Notes: generated from the letters alone by a model not told the origin. A stretch of 64,000 nt of DNA from Polycladidibacter stylochi (GCF_001562055.1 NZ_LLWE01000019.1:161756-225755), one strand, 5' to 3'; numbered from the stretch's first letter, positions 1 to 9,125 are shown. Program-made: numbers and translations.

Positions 1-1294
1 CAAAACCGTTTTCAATGGTGGTGGTCATGGAAACGGCGTTGCCTTGGGTGTCCACTATCGAGAAATGGCTGGTGGATGGCAACTCAATGCTCTCGTCATC
101 CGCTTGTAAGGATGCATGATCCCATGGCGGCGTACCTGCGGTAACCTGTGCGCTATCCAATGCCTTGGGACCTGTAAGCAATTTGGCACGTTGTTGCAAA
201 TAGTCTTTGTTGACCAAGCCTTTGGTGGGCATGGGCACGAAATCGCTATCGGCCATGTAGCGGCCCCGATCGGCAAAGGCAAGGCGGGAGGCATCGCCAA
301 TCAGCCGCCAGCTCTCGGGGTTTTGCGGGCCTAAAGCGGCCAAGTCATAGGGTTCTAGCTGACCAAGTATTTGCCCCACTGTCAGCGCACCCGATGATGG
401 TGGCCCCATGCCGCAAATTTCATAGGCGCGGTAGGCAGTACAAACGGCAGGGCGCTGTTTGATGGTGTAGCCTTGCAAATCTTCCAGCGCCAACACGCCG
501 GGGTTCCCTGCTGCGGTTTGTACGGTTTTGACAATGTCACTGGCAATTTCGCCCCGATAGAATGCACTGGGGCCTTCTGCGGCAAGACGGGTCAACACAT
601 GGGCATATGCCGGATTTTTAAGGGTGGCACCGACTTGTAGTGGCGTACCATTTGGCAAGAAGTAGTCGGCCGTTGCTTTAAAGCGCGAGAGGCGCTCTTG
701 ATCTTTTTCAATCAGCATATGCAGGCGGTTTGAGACTTTAAAACCTTCAGTTGCCAGTTTGATGGCCGGAGCCAAAACCTCTGCCCATGGGAGCTTACCC
801 TTTTTGGCATGGGTATCATAGAGGAGGCGCGGCGTACCCGGCGTGCCAACCGAACGGCCACCAACAACGGCATCGTAAAACTTTAGCGGTTTGCCGTTTG
901 CATCTTGAAACAGTTGCGGTGTGGCAGCCATTGGCGCGGTTTCGCGGCCATCATAGGTGCTGAGTTTTTGTTTTCCAGCATCAAAGTAAACAAGGAACGC
1001 ACCACCGCCCAAACCGGAGGATTGCGGCTCGACCAAACCCAATACGGTTTGTACTGCCACCATGGCGTCTATCGCATTCCCGCCTTTGGCCAGCATGTCA
1101 TAGCCTGCCTTGGCTGCAAGCGGGTTGGCGGCAGCAACCATATAGTTTTTAGCAGTTACCAGTTTGGCAGTGGCGCGTGCTGTTGCGGCCTCTGGTGCGA
1201 TAGAATCGGTTTTTTGCTGTGCACTGACAGCAGTACAAAACAGGGCTGATAATGTCAGTGCCAGCAGGATTTTGCTGGTTTTTCTCATGCTCAT
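1..1294 (-). CDS. ggt: Gamma-glutamyltransferase (gamma-glutamyltranspeptidase), partial at window edge
   Basis: Periplasmic Ntn-hydrolase that cleaves or transfers the gamma-glutamyl group of glutathione and related peptides. The minus-strand frame begins at an ATG near 1294 behind a GGGGG purine run; a second in-frame ATG lies two codons on. It opens with a signal peptide (MSMRKTSKILLALTLSALF, cleaved near AVSA-QQ). The family motifs AKGGNAIDAMVA and SSGLGGGAFLVYFD follow. Almost the whole large subunit is present. The autoprocessing site is visible as TSHFS at about bases 59-73, its Thr being the expected catalytic nucleophile, and NAVSMTTTIENGF follows. The rest of the small subunit lies outside the window. 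The gene is convergent with nothing here and is separated from ubiX by about 95 bp; no operon link is evident. Confidence 0.93.
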   Translation of the reverse strand, partial: MSMRKTSKILLALTLSALFCTAVSAQQKTDSIAPEAATARATAKLVTAKNYMVAAANPLAAKAGYDMLAKGGNAIDAMVAVQTVLGLVEPQSSGLGGGAFLVYFDAGKQKLSTYDGRETAPMAATPQLFQDANGKPLKFYDAVVGGRSVGTPGTPRLLYDTHAKKGKLPWAEVLAPAIKLATEGFKVSNRLHMLIEKDQERLSRFKATADYFLPNGTPLQVGATLKNPAYAHVLTRLAAEGPSAFYRGEIASDIVKTVQTAAGNPGVLALEDLQGYTIKQRPAVCTAYRAYEICGMGPPSSGALTVGQILGQLEPYDLAALGPQNPESWRLIGDASRLAFADRGRYMADSDFVPMPTKGLVNKDYLQQRAKLLTGPKALDSAQVTAGTPPWDHASLQADDESIELPSTSHFSIVDTQGNAVSMTTTIENGF

Positions 1295-1388
1295 GCCATC
1301 CCCCTTCACATCTGGAGCAAAGCATGACGTGATTTTACCTAGGGCACAAGCTATTAACGCTAGGTAATTAGGATCAACCCGCCAACAG

Positions 1389-2057
1389 TTACCCTCCTTG
1401 CCAGCGGGTTAGGGTATGTTTGGGGTCAATACCCAAGGAGTTGATGCCCCGAGCGGCGACCTCGGTGATCATTTGATCAAGATTGGCAAGGCCCGCATAA
1501 AAAGGTGGCACCGGCGGACAAACAATACCACCCATGCGGGTGACTTTCAGCATGGCCTCGATATGACCTTCGTGTAGTGGTGCCTCGCGCGGGGCAATCA
1601 CCAGCTTGCGGCGCTCTTTCAGTGTCACATCTGCCGCGCGAGTGAGCAGGTTATCGGATAAGGAATAGGCAATGGCCGAGAGCGAGCGCATGGAACAGGG
1701 GGTCACAATCATGCCGCTGGTTTGGAAAGAACCGGAGGCAATGGGGGCGAGCATATCCTGCCCCTCGTAGGTGTGGCTTGCCAGCTCGGAAAGCATAGCC
1801 ACCCCATGGGTGCCCAGCTCGTGGGTGACGCTGGCATGGGCACCGGAGGAGAGCACCAAGTGGGCCTCAACCCGCAGTTCGGAAAGGATTTCCAGCGTTT
1901 TTAGCGCAAGGCAGGCACCCGATGCGCCGGTAACCCCCACCAGTACCGGCAGTGGCGGCGCATAGAGCGGGCGTGTGGCCGGCAAATTTCCCGATTGTTG
2001 CAGCTCGTTTGATGAGGCTGCGCCTTGTTGCCCGCTTTGATTGTTGTTTTTTGCCAT
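1389..2057 (-). CDS. ubiX: UbiX-family flavin prenyltransferase
   Basis: Makes prenylated FMN, the cofactor that UbiD decarboxylases need. The 222-residue product carries the N-terminal flavin-binding motif GVTGASG (about residues 41-47), then PIASGSFQTSGMIVTPCS, LLTRAADVTLKERR, and the UbiX block REAPLHEGH followed by PPVPPFYAG. Residues 1-35 form a polar Gln/Ser/Asn-rich extension not found in E. coli UbiX, so a later start is possible; the chosen ATG has AAGGAG eight bases upstream. Its natural partner ubiD lies at 4863-6362 on the same strand, separated by two plus-strand, AT-rich genes. Role: supplies prFMN for decarboxylation of polyprenyl-4-hydroxybenzoate in ubiquinone synthesis (established for the family; pathway inferred from context). 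Confidence 0.93.
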   Translation of the reverse strand: MAKNNNQSGQQGAASSNELQQSGNLPATRPLYAPPLPVLVGVTGASGACLALKTLEILSELRVEAHLVLSSGAHASVTHELGTHGVAMLSELASHTYEGQDMLAPIASGSFQTSGMIVTPCSMRSLSAIAYSLSDNLLTRAADVTLKERRKLVIAPREAPLHEGHIEAMLKVTRMGGIVCPPVPPFYAGLANLDQMITEVAARGINSLGIDPKHTLTRWQGG

Positions 2058-2273
2058 GAACCGCGCTCCTTGAGTATCAACCTTAGCGCTTTATACTATG
2101 TAACTATGAAAAAGAGATGCAAAATTTTTCGTGCGCCCAAGATGCAAGTAATGATTTGAGTGGCAATAAATTTTGGATTACTCTAAAGTATTATTTAAAG
2201 ATTTAATAAAATAATGTTTAGATTATGCATTGTTATACGTTTTTGCGCTAATTTCTTTTGATTAGGTGTTAAC

Positions 2274-3050
2274 ATGATGTTTTTTATACGCTTTCTTAAT
2301 AGGGGCCATCGGATTGGCTTAAGCCTGCTTTGGGTTATGGGCATTTTCGTCAGTTCTGCAGCTGCAAAAGAAATGACAATCCGCCCATTTACCCAAAATG
2401 TTTTGAAGCATGTGCTACTGCACGAGCTGGGGCATGCTGTGATGCGTGAGTTTAACCTCCCCAAAACGGCCAATGAAGAGGCGATGGCCGACAGCTTTGC
2501 CACCACCTATATTACCCAAAATATGCGCGATGAAGCACCGCAAATAATAGTTGCGCGGGTGCATTCGTGGATGTTGGAGGACCGCCAACGCGGCACCAAA
2601 CCCTATGACTTTAAAGGGGAACACATGGTGGATATTCGGCGGGCCTACCAAACCGCCTGCCTGTTTTATGGCGCGGACTCTGCCGAGTGGCAGCAATACA
2701 TTGAAGAGTTCGGCTTCTCCAAGCATGATTTGGCGGCATGCGCTGACACAGCCCGCGACCAGATAGCAGGCTGGCAACAGCTTTTGCCACTGACGCTTTT
2801 GCAAGATGACGATAAATCGCCCAATGTGGAAGTGATTTTTGGTGAAGGCCCTTACAAAAGCGCTATGCAGAAAACCCAGCTTATTGCGTGGTTTGCCGAT
2901 GTAGTACGGCAGTTTAACTGGCCCGAAAAAGTAACCATAAACTTTGACCATTGCGATAAGGGCGCGAGTTGGAACCGACAGGAGCGCCGCATATTACTTT
3001 GCGATAATTACGTTGAACGTTTTAACAGGCAAGCTGAGGAACTAAGGTAG
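2274..3050 (+). CDS. DUF4344-type putative zinc metallopeptidase, exported
   Basis: 258 residues. An N-terminal hydrophobic segment (about residues 8-26, ending SSAAA-KE) looks like a signal peptide or anchor. The zincin motif HELGH lies at about residues 50-54, followed by NEEAMADSFATTY, whose acidic residues fit a third zinc ligand. FKGEHMVDIRRAYQTACLFYG matches the second conserved block of DUF4344 proteins (my recognition of the family; its substrate is unknown). An AGGTG ribosome-binding site precedes the ATG. The gene stands between ubiX and ubiD, on the opposite strand to both, next to an AT-rich TIGR04141 gene. No role in quinone synthesis is known or implied. Confidence 0.75.
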   Translation: MMFFIRFLNRGHRIGLSLLWVMGIFVSSAAAKEMTIRPFTQNVLKHVLLHELGHAVMREFNLPKTANEEAMADSFATTYITQNMRDEAPQIIVARVHSWMLEDRQRGTKPYDFKGEHMVDIRRAYQTACLFYGADSAEWQQYIEEFGFSKHDLAACADTARDQIAGWQQLLPLTLLQDDDKSPNVEVIFGEGPYKSAMQKTQLIAWFADVVRQFNWPEKVTINFDHCDKGASWNRQERRILLCDNYVERFNRQAEELR

Positions 3051-3142
3051 GTTATCTTTTAACATCATATCAACTTAATAATAATTGACTACTACCAATT
3101 ACTATTTAGTATTAAATTAAATTTCTACTTTTTGAGGTAGCG

Positions 3143-4786
3143 ATGTCCAAAAGCACTATTAAACCTACTGTCTACCTAATCAAAGAACACGTATCAGATT
3201 TAAAAGATATTTTTAAGAATCCGGACAAACTTCAAACCCAGCACATAGACACCAAGGACGACACAGAAATCAACGGCGCGCTATTCTATAAAGACAGCGC
3301 CAAAAGACCCCCAAAATGGCTGCCTTTTATTCAAGCGGAGTTCGTGGTTGATACACTTAGAATATTCAACTCTTCTTCATATGCTGTAATCGTGATTAAG
3401 ACTAATGATCGTTTTTTTGCAATCCCATTTGGCATGGGGTCACACCTGATTGACACAACAAAAATAGAATATAACTTCGGGTTAAAGGTCGCAATTAACT
3501 GCATTCCGCAAAACGACTTAAAGCAAATAAACCTCACAACCCCTGAAGCCTCTTCACAAAAGACTCTTAAACAGGCACCAAAAAAATCCACCCCCAACGA
3601 AATGGGAATTAACCAACACAAAGACATCCTTAGAGGGCTAGCAGGAGATCTACCCAACAATCACTCTCTCGGGAAGAGAGTAGAAGGAAAAGATAGTGTC
3701 CGTCCTACCAAGAATGTCGAGACACTTATTGAGCTAAAAGCTTTGTGTACTGACCTTTTAGAGTACTCAAAAAAAGAAGATTATAAAGAGAAGTTCCCTT
3801 GGATCGACAACATGTCAATCACTAGTGATCCAATGATAATCGATAGCTTATTTGACGAATTACTAAAATCAATTAAGTCAGAGAACTTCGATCACATGTA
3901 TTTCTCAACCCCAGAATTCGTCAGCAACATATTTTCTTATGAAGGTTTCGTTTTTAAAGGTAATAAAAAGAGAAATAAAATTGCTTACCCGTTTCCTGAA
4001 ATGCCAGATTTCTATTCTGACTTTGGAAAAGCCTTTATTGACATTATGGATCAGGAACAGCTGAGAAAAAAATGTAAAGTTTACCTCCGTAACGAAGACG
4101 GGGATGACCGGTTTGGTTGGCCTCTTTCGCGCTGTATAGCATGGGAGACAATCATGAACGGAAAGAAATATATCCTTTCTGATGGAGAATGGTATCAGGT
4201 TAATCAAACGTTTTATGACGAAATAACTAGTTTTTTCCAGTCACACGTAAATAGTGATATTAATCTTCCTGACGCTAGTCAAAATTATGACAGAGAAGCA
4301 AACTATAATTTTACCGCATGTACTAACTCAGACTGCTATCATCTATTTGACCTTGGGCATCCCAAGGCTAAACACAAAACAATAACTAGTGCTGGGAACG
4401 AAATTTGCGATATATTTGATTCAAATAACAAGCGTTTCATCCATGTAAAACCGGGAAAAAGCTCTTCGGCAATCAGCCATCTCATGAGGCAGGGTGCTTT
4501 CAGTGCCCAAATAATACAAACCGAACCAGTAGAACGAAAAAAATTCCAAGGCTACCTGAATGAAGATTCTATAAACGTTAGCTTTCTAGATAATTACAAC
4601 CCTCAAAACTTCATAGTCACTTTTGCTTTAATTCTCGGAAAAACTCAAAATGAAGATATTCCTTTTTTTAGCAAAGTCAGTTTCAAGGACGCCGCAACTA
4701 GCATTACAAGCATGGGATATAAGTGTGAGTTCGGGTATATCAACACAATAACTGCCCCAATCAGCCAGCTTGAACTTGTTGCCTGA
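3143..4786 (+). CDS. TIGR04141 / DUF6119 family sporadically distributed protein
   Basis: 547 residues, no signal peptide or membrane segment. The start (PTVYLIKEHVSDLKDIF), the early PPKWLPFI block (about residues 54-61), FVHVK-like FIHVKPGKSSSAISHLMRQ (about 431-450) and the late block IPFFSKVSFKDA are hallmarks I associate with the TIGR04141/DUF6119 family. That family is about 550 residues long, patchily distributed and of unproven function; members often sit in genomic islands near defence genes. A GAGGTAGCG ribosome-binding region precedes the ATG. The coding sequence is visibly more AT-rich than ubiX and ubiD on either side, which suggests horizontal acquisition. Its only plus-strand neighbour is the DUF4344 gene, 92 bp upstream. 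A defence role is a guess from distribution, not from residues. Confidence 0.72.
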   Translation: MSKSTIKPTVYLIKEHVSDLKDIFKNPDKLQTQHIDTKDDTEINGALFYKDSAKRPPKWLPFIQAEFVVDTLRIFNSSSYAVIVIKTNDRFFAIPFGMGSHLIDTTKIEYNFGLKVAINCIPQNDLKQINLTTPEASSQKTLKQAPKKSTPNEMGINQHKDILRGLAGDLPNNHSLGKRVEGKDSVRPTKNVETLIELKALCTDLLEYSKKEDYKEKFPWIDNMSITSDPMIIDSLFDELLKSIKSENFDHMYFSTPEFVSNIFSYEGFVFKGNKKRNKIAYPFPEMPDFYSDFGKAFIDIMDQEQLRKKCKVYLRNEDGDDRFGWPLSRCIAWETIMNGKKYILSDGEWYQVNQTFYDEITSFFQSHVNSDINLPDASQNYDREANYNFTACTNSDCYHLFDLGHPKAKHKTITSAGNEICDIFDSNNKRFIHVKPGKSSSAISHLMRQGAFSAQIIQTEPVERKKFQGYLNEDSINVSFLDNYNPQNFIVTFALILGKTQNEDIPFFSKVSFKDAATSITSMGYKCEFGYINTITAPISQLELVA

Positions 4787-4862
4787 AATTACTGCTCCAC
4801 CAATGAACAACCCAAGTTGGCCGCTCATTGGTGTATCAACTCATCACAAAATCATTAGTGCC

Positions 4863-6362
4863 CTAACCGCCCTTAAGCCCGTGGGGGAAGAGTTCGTCCC
4901 AGCGGCCTTCCACCGATTTCACCAGCTCTTCGGGCATGCGCAGCACCTCGGGCCAGTCGCGGGTTGTTTCTGCCCCTATCTTCTTCGTGGCATCCATGCC
5001 CAGCTTGCCACCCAGCCCCTCTACCGGAGATGAAAAATCGAGGCTATCGACACTGGTTTTTTCCAGTATCACCATATCGCGGGCGGGGTCCATGCGGGTG
5101 GCCACCGCCCACATAACATCCGACCACGAGCGGCAATCGATATCTTCATCAACCGTAATAATCAGCTTGGTCATGGTGAATTGTGGCAGCAGCGACCACA
5201 TGGCCAGCATGGCGCGGCGGGCCTGCCCCGCATAGCTTTTTTTAATTTTCAAGACGGCAATGCGGTAGGAGCACGCCTCTGGCGGCAACCACAAGTCTTC
5301 CACCTCCGGCACTTGCTGCTTGAGCAGGGGCAGGAAAACATCGTTCATGGATTCAGAAAGGACAGCGGGTTCATCTGGGGCGCGGCCGGTAAACGTGCTC
5401 ATGTAAACGGGGTCCTTCTTGGCTGTAATACGGGTCAGGCGGCACACGGGATACGGCTCGATACCGTTATAGTAACCGGTGTGGTCGCCGTAAGGGCCTT
5501 CCTCGGCGGTTTCATGCGGTTCGGCGTAACCTTCCAGCACAATTTCCGCGCTTGCGGGCACTTTTAGCGGCAAGGTCTGGCAAGGCATGAGCCGCGGGCG
5601 GGTGCCACCCAAAATACCAGCGATCATCAGCTCGCTAACATCGGAGGGGGTGGGAATAACGGCGGACAAAATGGTCGCGGGATCGGCCCCTATCACCACT
5701 GCAACCGGCATGCGCTCGCCCCTTTGCGCCCAAAGGCGGTGATGGGCCGCGCCGCCGCGCATGGAAAGCCAACGCAAAATAGCGGTGTCCTTACCGGTAA
5801 CCTGCAAACGGTAAATGCCGAGGTTGTAGTTGCGCGGGTCATCCGGCCCCGGCGGGCGGGTGATAACAATGCCCCATGTAATGAGCGGGGCAACATCGCC
5901 CGGCCAGCAAGTTTGAATGGGTAGCTGTGAAAGATCAAGCGGCCAGTGCTGCAAGGTGTTTTTAGCGGCAACGCGTGGACGCGATGCCAGCGCCGCTTTT
6001 GCCAGCGGCCATGCCTCAATAACTCCGCGCAGGCCCTTGGGTGGTTTGGGAGAGCGTAAAAACGCCATCAACTCGCCCAGCTTTTTAAAGTCTTCCGGTT
6101 TGCAGCCCATGCCCAGCGCCACACGCTCTTTACTGCCAAAAACATTGGTCAGCAGCGGCATAGAGGCGCTCATCCCCCCTTGGTTCTGCGGATTTTCAAA
6201 GAGTAGTGCCGGGCCTTGGCGGGCAATAACCTGTCGGTGAATTTCTGTCGCCTCTAAATGGGTGGATACCGGCGCCGCAACACTTTGCAGCATATCGCGT
6301 TGTGCCAGATGCTGCGTGAAAGCAGCAAGCGTTGGAAAGCGCGGCTGGGAACGGGCAAACAT
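4863..6362 (-). CDS. ubiD: UbiD-family prFMN-dependent decarboxylase (3-polyprenyl-4-hydroxybenzoate decarboxylase)
   Basis: About 499 residues, the usual UbiD length, if translation starts at MFARSQPRF (6362), where AGAAAGG lies seven bases upstream; the frame stays open to 6446 but that extension resembles nothing in the family. Visible motifs are ATEIHRQVI, GPALLFENP, CWPGDVAPLITWGIVITR, NLGIYRLQ (prFMN/metal region), MRGGAAHHRLW and EGPYGDHTGYYNG, which includes the acidic catalytic region, then TVDEDID near the C-terminus. It removes the ring carboxylate of the prenylated 4-hydroxybenzoate intermediate using the cofactor made by UbiX. It is divergent from ubiT, and the 204-bp gap holds a perfect FNR box. 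Confidence 0.93.
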   Translation of the reverse strand: MFARSQPRFPTLAAFTQHLAQRDMLQSVAAPVSTHLEATEIHRQVIARQGPALLFENPQNQGGMSASMPLLTNVFGSKERVALGMGCKPEDFKKLGELMAFLRSPKPPKGLRGVIEAWPLAKAALASRPRVAAKNTLQHWPLDLSQLPIQTCWPGDVAPLITWGIVITRPPGPDDPRNYNLGIYRLQVTGKDTAILRWLSMRGGAAHHRLWAQRGERMPVAVVIGADPATILSAVIPTPSDVSELMIAGILGGTRPRLMPCQTLPLKVPASAEIVLEGYAEPHETAEEGPYGDHTGYYNGIEPYPVCRLTRITAKKDPVYMSTFTGRAPDEPAVLSESMNDVFLPLLKQQVPEVEDLWLPPEACSYRIAVLKIKKSYAGQARRAMLAMWSLLPQFTMTKLIITVDEDIDCRSWSDVMWAVATRMDPARDMVILEKTSVDSLDFSSPVEGLGGKLGMDATKKIGAETTRDWPEVLRMPEELVKSVEGRWDELFPHGLKGG

Positions 6363-6494
6363 AACGTGCCTTTCTACTTTTGCATTAGAGGCTAACCTAA
6401 CGACGACAGCGGTTTTATTTATGAACAGCGCATAGAGCAAAAACAATTGCGTTGTTCATTTTCTTTTCATTGACGGGTGATTGCGGCCGCGTCG

Positions 6495-6508
6495 TTGATA
6501 TTCATCAA
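6495..6508. promoter_or_regulatory. Perfect FNR/Anr-type box upstream of ubiTUV
   Basis: TTGATATTCATCAA is an exact match to the FNR consensus TTGAT-N4-ATCAA. Its centre is about 65 bp before the ubiT ATG. If activation is from -41.5, transcription would start near 6543 and give a 24-nt leader. The site also lies about 140 bp upstream of divergent ubiD. UbiTUV act in oxygen-independent ubiquinone synthesis, so oxygen-responsive control is biologically coherent. Confidence 0.8.
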
Positions 6509-6566
6509 TGTTGTCATTGCAACTGCTGCTAACACCAGTAGTTACGAAGCGAAGGAGGCACAAGAA

Positions 6567-7100
6567 ATGGCACTTAAACCGGAACGAGGGCAGTTTCCGC
6601 CAGTTTTACAAACTGCAATGCGTTTTTTGCCGCCACCTCCCCTTGGCATGTTCTTAACCCATGCGGTACGTCGACTTTCAACCCAGCGCCCGGACTTGTT
6701 CGAGCGGCTCGGCGCTTACAAACGCGCCCAGTTTATTGTTGACCCGGTTGACCTTCCCTATGTTTTCAAGCTGGTGCCCAATGGCGAACATGCCTTTGTT
6801 GAAATGCTGCCAAAGGCCAAGGCCCCGCAGGGGGATGCCAAAATAACCGGCCCTCTGATTGTGCTGCTGGGGTTGATTGATGGCACTTATGATGGCGATG
6901 CCATGTTCTTCTCGCGCGATTTGGTGATCGAGGGCGATACAGACGCCGTGCTGGCCCTGCGCAACACCATGGAAGAAGCAGATTTAACCCCCGCCGAACT
7001 GATTGGCCTTAACGGCCAGCTGCGCGATGTGGTGGACCGCTGCGCCAATAGCACCCTTGCCAATTTGCGAAAGGTGCTGGACGCCCCGCAAGCGGGATAG
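6567..7100 (+). CDS. ubiT: UbiT, SCP2-domain accessory factor for anaerobic ubiquinone synthesis
   Basis: 177 residues from ATG 6567, preceded by GGAGG at an eight-base spacing; an earlier ATG at 6477 would add 30 residues overlapping the FNR box and is unlikely. The product has the UbiT pattern of an N-terminal arginine/proline-rich segment (MRFLPPPPLGMFLTHAV) followed by a lipid-binding SCP2 domain (PYVFKLVPNGEHAFVEM to GLIDGTYDGDAMFFSRDLVIEGDTDAV). In E. coli UbiT carries lipid intermediates and works with the O2-independent hydroxylases UbiU and UbiV. It is first in a ubiT-ubiU-ubiV run with 45- and 2-bp gaps, behind a perfect FNR site. Confidence 0.9.
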   Translation: MALKPERGQFPPVLQTAMRFLPPPPLGMFLTHAVRRLSTQRPDLFERLGAYKRAQFIVDPVDLPYVFKLVPNGEHAFVEMLPKAKAPQGDAKITGPLIVLLGLIDGTYDGDAMFFSRDLVIEGDTDAVLALRNTMEEADLTPAELIGLNGQLRDVVDRCANSTLANLRKVLDAPQAG

Positions 7101-7145
7101 TTTGCGCGCTTATTCAAAGTTTAGTTCCCAACTAATGGACGTATC

Positions 7146-8165
7146 ATGGCTTCCAATTTAACCAATATCCCGCAATCGATGGAGCTTGTTTGCCCGGCGG
7201 GAACACCTGCCGCCTTAAAAGCTGCCGTGGATGCCGGGGCCCACTCGGTCTATTGCGGGTTTCGCAATGAAACCAATGCCCGCAACTTCCCCGGCCTGAA
7301 CTTTTCGGTCAAAGAACTGCGCGATGGCGTGCGCTATGCCCACCAGCGGGGCACCAATGTGCTGGTTGCCGTCAACACCTTTGCCAGAGCCGGTGATGTG
7401 GGTATCTGGACCAAAGCGGTAGACGATATTGCCGCCTGCGGGGCTGATGCGATTATTGCCGCCGACCTTGCCGTACTGGATTACGCCCACAAGAACCACC
7501 CGCAAGTGCGCTTGCATCTGTCGGTTCAGGCAGCGGCGGCCACCCCCGAGGCGATCAACTTTTACGCGCAAACCTTTGGTGTGCAGCGCGTGGTGCTGCC
7601 CCGTGTGATGTCGGTTGAAGAGATTGAAAAGCTCAACAAGGAAATCTCGGTTGAAACCGAGGTGTTCGTATTCGGCGGTCTTTGTGTGATGACCGAAGGG
7701 CGCTGTGCGCTTTCATCCTATGCCACCGGTAAATCCCCCAACCTGACCGGCGTGTGCTCGCCCCCCGGCGATGTTTCCTACGATGAAGAAGGCGACAAGC
7801 TGTATGCCCGCTTGGGCGGTTTTACCATTGATGGTTTTGAGGCGGGCGAGAATGCCGGTTACCCGACCCTGTGTAAGGGCCGCTTTAATGCCAATGACGA
7901 AACTTCCTATCTCTTTGAAGATCCGGTGAGCCTGAACGCTGCCGCCCTGCTGCCACGGCTGCGCGCTGCCGGTGTGACTGCCTTGAAGATTGAAGGCCGC
8001 CAACGGGGCAAGGCCTATATCTCGCAGGTCGTCAAAGCATTTCGTCAGGCGGTGGATGTGCTGGACGCGGGCGGTAATGCCGAAGCCGAAGTTTCGGCTA
8101 TGCTGAACGCCATGACCGAGGGCGGGCGCGAAACCACCGGTGCCTACAAGAAGATCTGGAGATAA
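7146..8165 (+). CDS. ubiU: UbiU, U32-family Fe-S subunit of O2-independent ubiquinone hydroxylation
   Basis: 339 residues of the U32 peptidase-like family. The opening MELVCPAGTPAALKAAVDAG and FGGLCVMTEGRCALSSY are typical of UbiU. Cysteines at 180, 187, 204 and 243 reproduce the spacing (7, 17, 39) of the four E. coli UbiU cysteines that bind a [4Fe-4S] cluster. With UbiV it forms a heterodimer that hydroxylates ubiquinone precursors without oxygen, prephenate being the established hydroxyl donor. The next gene, ubiV, starts two bases after this stop, so translation is probably coupled. Confidence 0.94.
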   Translation: MASNLTNIPQSMELVCPAGTPAALKAAVDAGAHSVYCGFRNETNARNFPGLNFSVKELRDGVRYAHQRGTNVLVAVNTFARAGDVGIWTKAVDDIAACGADAIIAADLAVLDYAHKNHPQVRLHLSVQAAAATPEAINFYAQTFGVQRVVLPRVMSVEEIEKLNKEISVETEVFVFGGLCVMTEGRCALSSYATGKSPNLTGVCSPPGDVSYDEEGDKLYARLGGFTIDGFEAGENAGYPTLCKGRFNANDETSYLFEDPVSLNAAALLPRLRAAGVTALKIEGRQRGKAYISQVVKAFRQAVDVLDAGGNAEAEVSAMLNAMTEGGRETTGAYKKIWR

Positions 8166-8167
8166 TA

Positions 8168-9064
8168 ATGCAAAAAATTGAGCTGGCACTCGGCCCTTCG
8201 TTCTTCAACTGGTCGGTAGACTATTTGCACGATTTTTACGCCCGTATTGCCGATGAAGCCCCTGTTGAGCGGGTATATATTGGCGAGGTGATTTGCGGCA
8301 AACGCATGCCGTTTAACGACAAGGCTTGGCCGCAGGTGATTGAACGCCTTGAGCGCGGCGGCAAGCAGGTGGTGTTTTCGACCATTGCCCTGCCCGTGAC
8401 CAAACGCGACCGCGTTTCTATCCACGATTTGTGCGAGCTGGATATGCTGGTGGAAGTGAACGACATGGCCGCCCTCGCCCAGCGGGCTGGCAAACCGTTT
8501 GCTGTTGGCCCGTTCTTCAACGTTTACAATGAAGGCGCGGCACAAGCCCTAATCGAACGCGGTATGGAAACCCTGTGCCCACCCGTGGAGCTGCCCTTGG
8601 CATCCGTTGCTACCATTGCCAAGGCCTGCCCTGATTTAACAATGGAGATGTTTGCCTTTGGTCGCTTGCCGCTGGCGGTTTCCGGCCGTTGTTACCATGC
8701 CCGCGCCCATAAGCTGCACAAGGACAGTTGCCAGTTCGTTTGCGACAAGGACTTGGATGGCATGGACGTGGATACACTGGACAACCAGCAATTCCTCGCC
8801 GCCAATGGCATTCAAACACTCTCGCACAGTGTGCAGGCCCTGACCCTTTCGGCCGAAGAATGGCACGCGCAAGGCATTGGCCGCCTACGGCTTTCACCGC
8901 ATGATATTGATATGGTGCAGGTGGCGCGTGATTACCGCGCTTTGCTCGACGGCGAGATTGACAGTAGTGAATTGGAAGCACGGTTGAAAGCGATGCCTCT
9001 ACCCGGCGCACTGGCCAATGGTTACATTGCCGGTAAGCCGGGGCATGTGTGGGCCGCGGACTAA
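8168..9064 (+). CDS. ubiV: UbiV, U32-family Fe-S partner of UbiU
   Basis: 298 residues of the U32 family, shorter than UbiU as expected. Cys43 lies in YIGEVICGKRMPF, and Cys175, Cys188 and Cys192 lie in GRCYHARAHKLHKDSCQFVC; the 13 and 4 residue spacings equal those of the E. coli UbiV [4Fe-4S] ligands. GGCAxGMxxE-type catalytic residues are not relevant to this branch. It completes the anaerobic hydroxylase complex with UbiU. The gene ends 50 bp before a hairpin shared with the convergent GntR gene. Confidence 0.93.
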   Translation: MQKIELALGPSFFNWSVDYLHDFYARIADEAPVERVYIGEVICGKRMPFNDKAWPQVIERLERGGKQVVFSTIALPVTKRDRVSIHDLCELDMLVEVNDMAALAQRAGKPFAVGPFFNVYNEGAAQALIERGMETLCPPVELPLASVATIAKACPDLTMEMFAFGRLPLAVSGRCYHARAHKLHKDSCQFVCDKDLDGMDVDTLDNQQFLAANGIQTLSHSVQALTLSAEEWHAQGIGRLRLSPHDIDMVQVARDYRALLDGEIDSSELEARLKAMPLPGALANGYIAGKPGHVWAAD

Positions 9065-9071
9065 TAAGCAC

Positions 9072-9121
9072 AAGCCGCAGTTGTTAACTGCATGCAATCA
9101 AATGCTGAGCGACTGCGGCTT
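9072..9121. terminator. Probable bidirectional terminator hairpin between ubiV and the GntR gene
   Basis: AAGCCGCAGT (9072-9081) is perfectly complementary to ACTGCGGCTT (9112-9121), with a 30-nt interior. It lies between two convergent genes. There is no long T run, so termination efficiency is uncertain. Confidence 0.5.
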
Positions 9122-9125
9122 ATAA

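Noticed and set aside
6477..6566. Upstream ATG at 6477 as the ubiT start
   Set aside because: It would place coding sequence over the FNR box and promoter; ATG 6567 has a far better ribosome-binding site and fits the family length.
8636..9071. Antisense frames inside ubiV
   Set aside because: They are shadows of a confidently assigned gene with no family resemblance.
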